Source: Chimonanthus salicifolius (taxonomy: Eukaryota; Streptophyta; Magnoliopsida; Laurales; Calycanthaceae). From it: 64,000 bases of DNA. A program made the translations under genes and the position numbers. Within the stretch, counting starts at the first letter, position 1; every line of letters begins with the position of its first letter. The notes under the pieces are model-generated. The model saw only the letters and a list, made by a program, of their open reading frames with translations. It had not been told where the DNA came from and did not search any database. Shown in pieces: positions 35,801-46,399 of this stretch. Where the stretch lies: positions 60,515,413 through 60,579,412 of the forward strand of contig CM023541.1 of the NCBI GenBank assembly GCA_013350335.1, read 5' to 3'.

Positions 35801-38386
35801 TTATTTGATGTCTACTGAATTTCATCGAGTGAACTCCCCATCAACTATGATGTCCCTTAAAATCTAGAAATGGTGGTTTCCTTTTATACATAGCTTGAGA
35901 TGTCTCTATAAATTGATATATGTTGCATAGTTGGAAGAGTTTCTAGAACAGTTGCAACCACAAAATTGGTGGGTTCGAGTCGTATGGGCATTACACATAT
36001 AGAAAGCTAATAGAGAATTTTTTTGTCAAATCTAATTGTGACTACTACTCCCAGATAGATAGGATAAATGAGTTTGATGATGATGATGATGAAGAAGTTG
36101 GAGAATGGGGTTGGAAGTTGGAATGAGGTTCTTTGTATGTGTCTCTGTATTTGAAATGATAGATAAAAGCCAAAAGTGCACTGAACAGGAGGGATACAAC
36201 TGGCACCAACATTACAGGCAGGGGCAAAAAGAGGCAGAAGGAACGAGGAAGGGGATATCCATGTTATTAAAAAACTAGTATAGGCAACCTGGTTTTTTTT
36301 ATTATTATCCACAAAACATTGTATGCTTTAATAAACTCTTCTCCTGATCTCTTTTGCTGGTTAGCAATTTAGCATGCATATGCCTTCTAATATTCTCATG
36401 TTCCTCTGGTCTACTTTGCTGGTATGTTGTGCATTTGGTATTTCTCCTCACCATCTGCGTTAGGTAGTTTGACAGTAACCATCTGTATGTGTTGTTTTCT
36501 CTGGTTACTTCTAGGCATGGGGTCACTCCATTCACTCCACTTAAGGGGATGTTCATCCAAGGTCCTGTTTTCATCAGCTTTTACTTGGCAGTAAGATTTT
36601 ATCCCCATAAACTTCTTGTTATGTAGTGCATTTTACTATTCATTTCTATTGCTGAGTTGTCATTTTTCTTTTTCTTTTTCTTTTTTCCTGTATTTTTAAT
36701 TTTCTAAATTTGAAATGTTGGATTTCGTCTATTTATTCATGATATCCTTTATTTTTTATTTATTTTTTGTGTTTTGAGAAACTATTCCCATCCTTGTCTT
36801 CTAGATAGTATTTCAGTTTTTTGGATAACTTTTTTCCCCTAATCAGATTTTCTAAATGTAGATATGATTGTCAGACGATCATGTTTTGTTGACAGCTATT
36901 GTCTTTTTCCTTGTAGATTTCAAATATGGTCGAGAAAGTTCCATCATTCAAGGGAGGTGGGACATTCTGGTTTACTGATCTTACAACTCCTGATGCTTTG
37001 TACATTTTTCCAGTCTTAACAGCATTAACCTTTTTGATGACAGTGGAGGTAGGCATGCTTCTACTGCATTGCCATTTTAAATTACTATTAGAACTTGGTT
37101 CTGAAGGACAAACATATTAGGTCAACTTATCAACAAAATGAAATGTGAATTTGTCTTGTTTTTTAGTTTTTTTATCCGATGTTCTTAGGCGTTGAAGGTT
37201 GCAATTCTATTACATCATTATCTTTGTTTGATTCACGCTCTTCTAGGAAAGCCAAGAGCTAAGTTATCTGTCATTTCCAGATGAATATGCAAGAGGGTTT
37301 GGAAGGAAATCCTATTGCTGGTACCATGAAAAACTTTTCCAGAGTTCTTGCAGTTCTTACAGTTCCTTTTACAATGAATTTCCCAAAGGTATGTTTACCT
37401 CTTTGCAAATGCTGTAAAAGATTTTTTATGAACTTGGACTTCTAATGGTGTTCAAATATGCTTGCAAAATATGATAATATTGCCTCCAACTTGGCTGTTG
37501 GGTACCTTCCAAACTATTATAGATTGCCAACTTGGCTGTTGGGAACCTTCCAATCTATTATAGATTGCTTAATGAAAATGTCACTATTCCTCCTATAAAT
37601 CACAAAATTTGTGAAGTTAATGGTTTTCTTTTACCAGCAATATCTTAAATATCTGTGTTCTATTTAAAAAACAGATTCTAACTTGACAACTTCAATGTGC
37701 CCTGATTATTGAACTCTAATTTAAATTTTTGCAGGCCATTTTTTGTTACTGGATTACTTCAAACCTGTTCTCCCTTGTGTATGGTTTAGGTGAGTACCTT
37801 CAGTTTGGAATTTATTCATTTAAATATGATCTCTCTTCTGTGGGAAATGCACTGGCATCTTCAAGAATTCACTTCTCAGATAGTGATCTGAATAATCTGA
37901 AAATGCCTTCCATTTATTTCCCCTGTAACAGTTATTAAGCGCCCTCCGGTGAAGAAGTTCCTGGGTCTTCCTGAAATAGTGCAGCCACCCACAACCTCAC
38001 CACAGCCTAACTTTTCTCTGTTTAAGGGATCCAACTCACTCTTTGGGGGATTAAAATCTCTATCCAGGGAATCAAGTTCCGTGACACCACCTGCTTCCCC
38101 ACCACAATCTAAGTTATCAGATGGTAGGATAACTTCGTCATCTTCTGTTATTAGTCAAAGGCTTGGAAATCTTGAAAAGACAGTGAAAGGGACAACGCAA
38201 ACTAAGAAGAGGTAAGACTGCACTGGGTAATCATTATAGTCAGAATCAAGTTAATGAAATATTTTTGTTTCATCAAATAAATTTTGTAGTCTGAAAAGTG
38301 AGTTGCAATACAAAGCTGGCGGCGTTGGATCAAAATTCAGCATTGTGGATCAAAACTTAGGATTCAATGTTCAAGAGTATGTATAA
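28453..38386 (+). CDS. OXA1: OXA1-type mitochondrial inner membrane insertase
   Basis: Inserts mitochondrially made and some imported proteins into the inner membrane (YidC/Oxa1/Alb3 family). Eleven exons keep phase: 28453-28460, 29506-30003, 31707-31797, 33401-33445, 33565-33623, 36515-36590, 36917-37048, 37281-37388, 37735-37789, 37932-38211, 38290-38386. They encode 482 residues. The start is ATG TTC AG in an 8-nt exon, giving MFRHSISSRFTLLTRR, a basic Ser/Arg-rich presequence like that of plant OXA1. A start at 29447 in the same frame is less likely. The insertase core spans about residues 150-358, with motifs WWAAIALTTF, IRSATVPILIKQ, LMRPQLEEIR, GVTPFTPLKGMFIQGP, FWFTDLTTPD and YWITSNLFSL, matching OXA1 rather than plastid ALB3. 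Hydrophobic segments lie near residues 145-190, 248-262, 280-300, 322-338 and 342-358, followed by a basic C-terminal tail. An 18-residue tandem duplication precedes the core. The introns are large and contain LINE and SINE remnants. Confidence 0.93.
29004..29276 (+). repeat. Diverged direct duplication in OXA1 intron 1
   Basis: 29004-29104 and 29184-29276 share ordered words such as TTTGGnTnTCnnGAAATnTC, TGTCTAGAAT-like and ATTnTCAGATTGT, about 180 bp apart in direct orientation. The TTTGGTT-type phrase is common at ends of plant MITEs, but no terminal inverted repeat was fixed. Confidence 0.4.
29786..29893 (+). repeat. 54-bp in-frame tandem duplication in OXA1 exon 2
   Basis: Two adjacent copies, 29786-29839 and 29840-29893, both begin ATGAGTGATGTTACAAGTGT. 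The protein therefore reads MSDVTSVLTDNTVELASS followed by MSDVTSVLTDKTLELASS. Few bases differ, so the duplication looks recent. My recollection of Arabidopsis OXA1 has one such segment (MSDIAEVITDST). Confidence 0.9.
32803..32842 (+). repeat. (GA)n microsatellite in OXA1 intron 3
   Basis: About 18 uninterrupted GA units follow an A-rich run. It is a likely length-polymorphic marker. Smaller GA runs occur near 42999 and 43139. Confidence 0.95.
34056..34615 (-). mobile_element. 3' end of a LINE retrotransposon in OXA1 intron 5
   Basis: On the minus strand a frame contains SRSANNVADFIAKMA, like the RNase H tail of plant LINEs (R-AN-VAD-LAK pattern). After stop codons comes an AT-rich trailer with TTAATGAATTC and an A-run (T9 on the plus strand at 34056-34064), as at a LINE 3' terminus. 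The copy is 5'-truncated and broken, and lies antisense to OXA1. I could not find a clean target-site duplication. Confidence 0.55.
35113..35290 (-). mobile_element. Second LINE-like 3' tail in OXA1 intron 5
   Basis: The minus strand reads CTATTAATATATGAACCATT followed by an A-rich tail (TTTTTTG on the plus strand near 35125). Plant LINE trailers often end this way. No coding frame remains, so the call rests on the tail alone. Confidence 0.3.
35930..36008 (+). mobile_element. Possible tRNA-derived SINE fragment in OXA1 intron 5
   Basis: An A-box-like TAGTTGGAAGAG is followed about 35 nt later by GGGTTCGAGTCG, a good Pol III B box. The surrounding sequence does not fold as a tRNA. The head looks SINE-like and no long tail is seen. 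Confidence 0.35.
37486..37567 (+). repeat. 41-bp tandem duplication in OXA1 intron 8
   Basis: CCAACTTGGCTGTTGGG is followed by CCTTCCAA and CTATTATAGATTG, and the block repeats immediately at 37486-37526 and 37527-37567 with two substitutions. It ends about 170 bp before exon 9 and does not change the protein. Confidence 0.9.
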
Positions 38387-39477
38387 ACTGAGAAGCAGGT
38401 GTCATTTTGATTGAAATTTTAAACATATAGTTTGTTAAATTTATTACTTTTTTTCTTTTTGCAAAGAAATGGGTAGGATAAAATTGTTGGTGGAATGGGT
38501 TGGCTGATCATGATTCATACATTCCACATCTTACAAATGGATATCTTCTAGTTCAGAACTGGACAGATTTCACAACTTTCACCTACGGTGAGTCGAGGGA
38601 AATCTTCTTCCTTAAACACCAATTGGACAATCTTAAGCATTTGCTTTATTTATATATTTACTACTCGTAGTCCTTGAAGAACAAGGATGCATGGTAATTT
38701 ATTTTTTGTTACAACTCAAGGCTGACTCCAAATGATTAGGTCATTTATAGGCCAAGTCTAAGCACAAGCCCTATCTTAGTTCAAATTACTTGGTGCCCAA
38801 CCTAGTCTATCCGAGTTGCACTCCTAGTCATTGAAATTCTCTCCCTTGAATAACACTCAAATGAGAAGTCATCCTAATTGAATCTTGAAGTCATATTTTA
38901 AGCTTCTAAAAATTTGCGACTTCAGAATTCTAATTCCTTTTTCCTTTTTCTTGGTGTGATAGATCCAATAAATTTAATTTTTGGTGGGTTTCATATTTGA
39001 AAATAAAGCTTTTTAAGTGACAGATTGGATATGAGAACGTGGGCCTCGCATAAGATTTGACAAGCATTTTGTGTGCATGTGGAAGATCTTTTTCCAATGA
39101 ATTTATACAAAAAAAATTTATATAATTTTGTCAGAGATGCAAATTATGGTAATGAGTACTCTATTTTGACATAATAGAGTCAAGATCAATTTTAATTCTG
39201 ATGAAATGTAGTATTATTTAGGACAAATTGAAACCATCAAACTAAAGTTGAAATTTTTGATATACCAATCATAAAAAAAAATTCATTTAAATGTTTATCT
39301 AGCTTACTTCAGCTATGTATTTTCATTTAAGAATGAAGAGAGACATTAGCTTTCCTTAATGGAGCTTAGGACAATGAGAGGAAAGATTATTATTATTTTT
39401 TTAAAATGAAATCCTTATTTGAGAGAAGTTGAGTTCTCTCCTTTATTCATGAATACATATTTTCTTCTTCTCCATTG
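38387..39477. other. Spacer between convergent OXA1 and LysM genes
   Basis: Must contain the 3' UTRs of both convergent genes. Otherwise AT-rich with no supported feature. Confidence 0.55.
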
Positions 39478-41777
39478 TTAGTTTGAATGAAGCTTGTGAT
39501 AAATCAAACGACAGGTCCCTGAAATGCAAAGCCATTGACCCACAAAGAGTGTGCTGCAGTTTAGATTAGGGTTGATGCCACTGAACAATTCAGAGCTTAG
39601 GTTGAATGTTTGGGACACTGAAAAGCATGTATCGCCCGAATTCACTCCAAGAACCTTGAAGCATACCGGTGTGGGATCCTTCTTTCCAAATAAACCAGAA
39701 GCTGTTACATCACACCATCAAAGTAATATGTTATTACAAACACTACAAAACACCAAGTTGCTTCAACATATACTAGGAGCAGCATATTGGCCGATACGTG
39801 TATCGACTGAGACCATGGTCCGATATGTATTAAGCTATCTGATACATAACCATCTCAGACCCTATGATAGATGTTGGTAAATACGTAACTATCCTCCTTG
39901 AATCAATATGTATCCATGGTCTCTATGGGGTTCACATTTGGTTAAACATATTCTGTATGTCGATTCACTGGTACTTGATGAACAATACACTGGTAGAGAT
40001 AAAATAGAACTTTTCACTCCATCTCATATCTCCTAACAAATTTTGCCCGTCCTTCACATTTGCATATCAACTTTACTAGAATTTGAAAATCTTAGACAAC
40101 CCATAATGGAAGTTTGCTCCAAAATTAAAGTGACTTCTTTATTGTTTTTTTTTTTTTAAATTGAATTCATTCGTCCTCACTGCCTCCTCAACTGTTAAAG
40201 TCCGGTGATAAGATTCTCGAGTTTAAGACATTTGATATGGATATTTGCATTCAGTATGATTTAAGAATGTTTAAAAACAATTTTTTAAAGTGTCAAAGAT
40301 ATTTGTTAATTCCAAAAAAAATTCCCTTAAATTTGAAGTTTTCAGTTATTTTCATCAATTTTTTAATTTTTGCTCTAAAATAATCTCAACTTTGAAGTTC
40401 TTTTGTGAAAATATTTATAGAAATAGTATTGAATGTTTATGAAATTGAACGAGGATGTCTTCATATGTGACTGATATAGTTTGTAGGGTGTTCATATAAT
40501 TTTTCAAGTTTTTTAGAAATATAGATGAGAGCCGATTTTTCTAAGATAACTCTCATTTTGGAATTTCTTGTGGAAAAATTAATGAAATGATATAGAAATA
40601 TTTATGAATTAAATGAAGAATTCTTAATCGAGATAACATCAAGATACTTGTCAAGATATTGAAGTATTGATGACTAGGTTTACAATCAATAGGCCATTGT
40701 TGAAGTCTTATATGTAGTACCGCAGTCCAGAGGGGGGCCCAGCTGAGAGACCAGAGGGCGCCAAGAGGAGAGATAAAATCGCCAGTGTGGGATTAGCACC
40801 AATGGGCGTGTGCAATAGTCCCACATCGCCAGTGAGAGTCTTGAATCCTCAATATATAAGATGTTGGTTTCCTTCAATTTATCACAAGGTCTTTTGAGGG
40901 CTCCCCTGACGTGGGTCCTCTGATGGAAAGTTGTGCGGGTCCAAGTGTGGAAACAAAGTGGACAATATTATACTAGAAAATTGGGGTAAATCGTTATATT
41001 ATCATTTATCAAATCATTTGGAGTTGGGTCACTCCCATGGGCATCCACACTTGGCATCACCCAACAATTAGATCAGTCTACTCGTTAGAATTGTTCATGC
41101 TCATGTGTGGGCCACTAAATTAGTTTAGACTTTAGAGTAAGGTTATTTACTCTGAGTTTCAAATATCATCTGAAATTCAAAATTTCAATCCATATTTATC
41201 AGATTCTAAGGAAGGCAATATGTAAATATAGTGAAATATATGATTATTTTTTTGTTGAAATTGACCCAAAACTGATAATATTCAAAATATTGTCTGATAA
41301 GTTTTTCTTTTTAATAAAAGAATTCTAAATGTGAAATGAGCTGAAATGATTAAAATATTTATCAAAATTTTAAAATTTTAAAATTGTAATATTTCGACAA
41401 AATTTCAAACTTAGTTCTTGGACCATGCCATCTACAAAGTCAACTTATTGAATGGAGGGTGACATAAGCTTTTAATTCAAAGGAATTGAAGTGATGGTCA
41501 TGAACCCGTCTCAAGACACGGGAGTCGTGACTTCAATTCCCACTTCACTCCAAAGGGTCACTCTCCATAGGGCTATTGATGTGTGTAGGTAGAGAGACTT
41601 ACACATTCGTAAACATTAATCATATGTTCTAAGAAGCTTGAACACCTTGATTTTTAAAAAAAATTGATCATCAAACTTACTTGGAAAGAGTTTGGCCTCT
41701 GCCAAGGAAATGATAAGAAGGGAGAGCATCAAAACCAAATTGAGGAACATGACTGAAAGGTTGCCTGCTTTGGCCAT
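39478..41777 (-). CDS. Short secreted LysM-domain protein, copy A
   Basis: Predicted apoplastic protein of 106 residues with one LysM domain, a fold that binds GlcNAc-containing glycans; the ligand is inferred. Exon 1 is complement(41681-41777) and exon 2 complement(39478-39701), joined in phase 1 across GTAAGT and ACAG sites. Residues 1-28 form a signal peptide (MAKAGNLSVMFLNLVLMLSL onward, ending SLAEA). LysM motifs follow: PVCFKVLGVNSGDTCFSVSQ, then FNLSSELFSGINPNLNCS and FVGQWLC, with four conserved Cys at 46, 58, 81 and 91. Arabidopsis has similar proteins of about 100 residues (for example At5g62150, from memory). The Met at 41822 in the same frame would bury the signal peptide, so the inner Met is chosen. 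An extra C near the 3' end, compared with copy B, shifts the last codons, replacing a terminal VV-stop by CRLIYHKLHSN and adding a fifth Cys. The intron is about 2 kb, against 0.57 kb in copy B. Confidence 0.85.
40395..40640. repeat. Dispersed AT-rich repeat, copy 2, in the LysM A intron
   Basis: Same word order as 23030-23280, clearest between 40537 and 40630. CGATA-type words at 39785-39850 and GATA-type words at 40640-40675 border it. Its presence helps explain why this intron is longer than that of copy B. Confidence 0.5.
40698..40995. mobile_element. LTR-like sequence in the LysM A intron
   Basis: Begins TGTTGAAGTC, contains AGTCCCACATCG, ATATATAAG and GTGGACAATATTATACTAG, and fades at GGGGTAAATCGTTATA. 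Such word order is common in plant LTRs. Ends and target duplication are not clean and no coding domain is present. Confidence 0.35.
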
Positions 41778-41855
41778 TCTTCCTCTCCTTTCTCTCCTGC
41801 CAAAGTCTAACTCTCCTGTCACTCTTGATGGTTTGGGCCTCAGAAAACCTCTCTA

Positions 41856-41862
41856 ATTTATA
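41856..41862 (-). promoter_or_regulatory. TATA box of LysM copy A
   Basis: TATAAAT on the minus strand about 80 nt upstream of the copy A ATG. Copy B has TATAAATA in the equivalent place. Confidence 0.55.
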
Positions 41863-41966
41863 GCAGTGAAATCACAAAGAAGACTAATATATAAGCCACA
41901 AAACCTTGTTAATATGTTTCACAAGGAAGCCGGCTTTTTTTTTTTTTTTTCCTTTTTTCACATCAG

Positions 41967-42190
41967 TATCTTAATCTCTTTGTTGGGAGAGTAGAGCAGA
42001 TTAACTTATAAAATCTTTACAATCAAGGTTTTTAATTCGTATTATCAAACTTACATGGTTGTACATGAGCTGTACGCATTGGACTTATCTTAATCTCTTT
42101 GTTGAGAGAGTAGAGCGGATTAACCTATGAAATCTTTACAAGCAAGGTTTTTAATTCTTATGATCAAACTTATATGGTTGTATATAGTAT
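41967..42190. repeat. 119-bp tandem duplication upstream of LysM copy A
   Basis: TATCTTAATCTCTTTGTTG recurs at 41967 and 42086, and about 100 bases of each unit match closely, including GTAGAGC, AAATCTTTACAA and AAGGTTTTTAATTC. The pair lies about 190-410 bp upstream of the copy A start, within its likely promoter. Confidence 0.85.
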
Positions 42191-42199
42191 ATGTTGGGA

Positions 42200-43790
42200 T
42201 ATTATCTTTCAATCATTGTATAGATATAAAAAAGGACATGTTAAATCATGCGCTCTCCAAAACCACACTCTACACCATTTTTTTTAGTTTGATCAAGGTC
42301 ATACGTCTCACCTGATTAATTCTCTGAAGATATGTAAATTTTCTAATCTGCACACTCTATGTAAGAATAATAGAGGGTGACCCATTTTGTGCTGAAGAGA
42401 CTTGATTCCAAAACTTCTCAAAAGAAAAAAAACAAAATGGATTTTAACTATCAAACCAACCTCTTAGAATTCACCACTTTCTCTATTTTAATAAATAAGT
42501 TCTCTACTCCATAATCATTTATCTCTTCTTCATATGTTAAAGAGATGGACCATTCCATTCTAAAAACACGTTATTCACTATGTTCATTGAAAATACATGT
42601 TCTCCACTTCTTAACTTAATAAATAATTTACTTCAAAACTTCAACCAATAATAGATCTAATTACACTTCTACCACATTAATTTTAAGAGTTCATTTAACA
42701 AGTTCTATTTGTTTCTTCAAAAGCAACAATCATGTTTTTCTTTTGGTTTATATAGAGGTGCAACTTGGGTTGGATTTAGTCCAAACCGACCCAACCCGAG
42801 TTTTTTAATGTGGCCTAATCCCAACCTTAGATACCTGAATTACCCAAGATTAAAAATTGATCCGACCGGTGAAAAACCCAAGAACCGAGGACTCGACCTT
42901 GAAAACAGAAAAGATTAAATACTAAATTATTAAAATAGACCTTCAGTTATCTTAATTTTTAAAAATTGTCTAGGGTTACCTGATTATGCACACATAGAGA
43001 GAGAGAGAGAGGTCCTTATTCATACTCTCAAAAATTAGGGCTTTTTTTTTTACAAAAAGGAAAAATTAAGGATTCTGCAATTTTTAAAAAATAAGTTTTT
43101 GCAATTAAAAAGGAGGTTTCTCCGTACAAATGGGGAAAGAGAGAGAGAGAGAGGGGGGTTGCTATTTGATGCTTGAAAGAATGAGAGGATGCTTGAGAAA
43201 AGGATTAGGACATTAGGTCCTTTAAAATAAAAGGTTTAAATTAGTTTAAATGAAATTTCTTTTCGTGCCACATGTGAATCAGATTACTAGTACTCAAGAA
43301 AATTAGGAAAAAAATAAGCTCTCCTTATTAACATTTTGGTTGACAAAGATTAAAAAAAAAAATGCTAGATCATGGGTCAACGCAGAAAATACTTTTAATA
43401 AGACTTAATGAAAATAAAAAATAAAAGTCTAAACCAAGATGAATGAGAGAAAATTTAGATGTGGAAACTTGAATGATGATGTTGATTTGCATCTCATTTT
43501 AAGAATATATACTATCTTTATAATTATGTATATGCCAAATTCAAATGTATATGCTATCAAATTCTAAATTGTTGGGATTAATGATTTTGATGACGCTGAT
43601 AATTATACTGCTTTATATTTATTAAGTAAAGGAGGAGAAGCTCGACAAGCTGACTTCTCGTGTGCTTGCCATGGTTGTACTTTTGCAACAGCTTGAGAAA
43701 CTATAAATATAAAAAGAATAAGGGAACTTAGGATCAAAGTTTATAATAATATTTAATAGGTTATAACAATTAAAGTTTTAAAGGCCAAAA
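42200..43790. other. Spacer between the LysM copies, distal part
   Basis: AT-rich, with GA runs near 42999 and 43139 and an AACCCGAG-type repeat word cluster at 42760-42910. No gene supported. Confidence 0.5.
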
Positions 43791-43797
43791 TCACTTG

Positions 43798-43856
43798 TAT
43801 AAAATGATACCTGATGCTCTAAGGACAATGGGTATCACTTGTGGGGATTTTACTCT
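43798..43856 (+). mobile_element. SINE 3'-half fragment
   Basis: GATGCTCTAAGGACAATGGG and TATCACTTGTGGGGATTTTA match the middle of the fuller SINE copy that starts only 15 bp further on. It is an older truncated copy or a partial tandem duplicate. Confidence 0.4.
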
Positions 43857-43870
43857 TCTCATTTTGTCTA

Positions 43871-44036
43871 CTTGGGTGTAGTTCAACTGGTTAACCTCTC
43901 GCTTCAGGAAGATAGAGATGTCAAGTTTGAGCCTTCATGGTCTAACTTGATGTACCCTAAGGACAGTGGATATCACTCGTGAGGGTTCTATGCTGGGTTT
44001 CGGTTCGTATATGTAAATTCAAAAAAAAAAGAAAAG
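43871..44036 (+). mobile_element. tRNA-derived SINE, near full length
   Basis: Has an A box TAGTTCAACTGG, a B-box-like AAGTTTGAGCC about 35 nt later, a body with CTAAGGACAGTGGATATCAC, and ends GTATATGTAAATTC followed by A10. A second family member lies at 59574-59735. Target duplications were not identified. Confidence 0.6.
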
Positions 44037-44039
44037 ATG

Positions 44040-45346
44040 AGGGGGTATACATATTGTATCATTTTAGTGCCTTAGAAAATTTCCTTCATCTATTTATAGT
44101 TTTTATCCTATGCAATGTGTTAGGTTGATGTGCAATAATCTTAATGTAAAATTTGGAGAATCGAATTGTATGCATCTTTTTACTGAACGACTAAATATGT
44201 ATGAGATGAATCGTGTCAGTTTCACTCTCTATTTGAATTGGATTTTTACTGGTTAAACTGGTTATTAGACTGAACAAAAGTTTTACTGCATCACTAATCT
44301 CTTTGGCTTCCAAAATCAAGAATAGAGTCTGAATTAGAAGCTAATATTTATAAACTCCTGCACAATCAAATGCCTTTTCAATTAACTCATCTTAACAGTT
44401 CAAATCAAAGCAAACTTGACAGGTATACTCGCAAAATTTCAGTGTAAGATTAGTTTACACATAATTTTTTATTTTTACTAAAAATTTGAGTGATGATAGA
44501 ATTTGAGTTATGATAATGATAATGATTATTAAAATTTTGATTGCTATTTACAACTAATGGATTCCATGAGAGAAAAAGATGTTGAAAATGATTTTCTCAT
44601 CATGGGTGTGAAACAAATAGAGACACATGCAGTGAAGATGTCCCAAGACTGAAGTATTAAGAATTCATGTACACTCACACACAAAGGGTAGATTTAAAAG
44701 GTCTTTATTTGTGAATGGAGTTTGTAAAATTTTACCTTAATCAAATAAGTGAAATTATGTTTTTCAAGACTCTTAAAATTTCAATTTTATTTGACCGTAG
44801 AAATTCATCAAATTATTTGGAGATATGTTTTATTGTGTTTTCGCGTACGTTTATTTTCCCATTATCTACACTTATTCAAAGTCGTCAGATTTAGATCGAT
44901 TAAATTAAAGGTAAGATGACTATTGATTTCAATGTATTTCAATCGAATCGCCAACAATCACTTCTTTATTTAAATTTTTTGACTCTATATACTCAACAAT
45001 TACTCGTTTGATATGATGGGACCTAAAAAAAATCTATTGCATAAACCATAAACTAAAGTACAGAATCTGTTACCTAAGCATGTTTATTTTAGTCTTAAAA
45101 ATAAACATAACATTTAAGATCGAAATAAGCATTCAAAAGCTATCCAGTTTGAAAAGGAAAGAAAAAAACATTTAATAAAGAATGCCTCCAAAGGCTAAAC
45201 AAATCACAACATAGTAAATGGTACGAAATGAAATCTTGTTTGGGAGAAGCTGATTGCTTGCTTTCTCTCACTTATTCATACATAAATAATTAAATATCAT
45301 CTTCTTTCCCAAAACTTGGAATAATACTGAAGCTGTTGATATCTTC
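44040..45346. other. Spacer downstream of LysM copy B
   Basis: AT-rich. It should include any 3' UTR of the minus-strand LysM copy B at its right end. No other feature recognised. Confidence 0.5.
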
Positions 45347-46213
45347 TCAAACGACAGTCCCAGAAATGCAAAGCCATTGACCCACAAAGACACTGCTGCA
45401 GTTGAGATTAGGGTTGATGCCACTGAACAATTCAGAGGTCAGGTTGAACGTTTGCGACACCGAAAAGCACGAATCGCCCTACTTGACTCCATAATTCTGG
45501 AAGCATACCGGTTTGGGATCCTTCTTCCCAAACAAATCAGGACCTGTTACATTACATGGCCAGAGAGACATCACTAGTTGGCACAAGGAGTAAATAGCTA
45601 AGCATAGTTTGTAACATGGTTTAAATTCTCAAGTCTAAGTTTTGAGTATTCCATGTTGGTAATGGGCCAGACCTAGCCCAGCTGAATTGCTTAAAAGTTC
45701 AGGCCTAATCACAAAGGCCCAGTCCATTGAGGAGTAGGCCATTCAGACTCCCATACAACAAATCCTGATATCAACATTTAATTGATAAAATCCATACAAT
45801 CAGTACATGTCCATAATACTTATAGAATATACAATATGGGGTTTCTAGCCAAGACAATAAATGCCCATGCATAATACTGAAATGAAACCAAAACAACAAC
45901 CGCAACATTATCATTATCATCTTCATCAAAGTCTCTGTGTTACTTATAAAAAGTCGACTCTGATAATAACTATAGTCATACCAAAGGATCCAATGGGTGC
46001 ACCAGCCATGTCTAGAAAATGGGTCGGGCCTAATGTATGCATGGACCATGTTATATTTGGGGTTGGCAACTGGGAAATCTCTTTGTATTGTTAAATGAAA
46101 AGAATCAACTTACCACCAAATAGTCTGGCCTCGGACATGGAAATAATGAGAAGAAGAGAGAACATCAAAACCAAATTGAAGAACATGACTGAGATTTTGT
46201 TTGCTTTGGCCAT
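45347..46213 (-). pseudogene. Short LysM-domain protein, copy B, with an in-frame stop
   Basis: Tandem paralogue of copy A, with exon 1 complement(46114-46213) and exon 2 complement(45347-45543), same intron phase and intact GTAAGT/ACAG sites. Exon 1 gives a signal peptide (MAKANKISVMFFNLVLMFSL, then SMSEA). Exon 2 reads GPDLFGKKDPKPVC and YGVK, then a TAG codon at complement(45479-45481), then GDSCFSVSQTFNLTSELF and the rest of the LysM domain open to VV-stop. At the same codon copy A has TCG, so one C-to-A change would explain the stop. Translation would end before most of the domain. Everything else, including a TATA box, is intact, which suggests recent loss, a null allele or a base-call error. 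Without the stop it would encode 98 residues. Confidence 0.85.
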
Positions 46214-46282
46214 TTCGATTCTTCTCTCTTGCCAAAGGGTAGAAGTCCTCTCCTCTATCATTTGGCTTTTAAAATCCTCTCG

Positions 46283-46290
46283 TATTTATA
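46283..46290 (-). promoter_or_regulatory. TATA box of LysM copy B
   Basis: TATAAATA on the minus strand about 70 nt upstream of the copy B ATG. Further upstream both copies keep a related CCGGC/CTTG block (near 41920 and 46360), so the duplication included the proximal promoter. Confidence 0.55.
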
Positions 46291-46399
46291 GAAGTCTTAA
46301 AAGGGAATAATCATATAAGAGCCACTAAATCGTTGATAATTATGCTCAACAAGGAGGCCGGCTTTCTACATTTTTCTTGACTATGAGAACTGAACTAGG

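Noticed and set aside
39551..39880. 109-residue plus-strand frame over the LysM exon
   Set aside because: It is the complement of LysM copy A exon 2 and flanking intron. The minus strand carries the conserved Cys pattern and splice sites.
41480..41610. tRNA-like or SINE-like segment in the LysM A intron
   Set aside because: Has a weak GACTTCAATTCCC B-box-like word but no adequate A box and no cloverleaf.
41616..41822. Longer LysM copy A start at 41822
   Set aside because: It would place an Arg-rich segment before the signal peptide. Copy B starts at the equivalent inner Met, and the splice donor at 41680 shows that the downstream part of this frame is intron.
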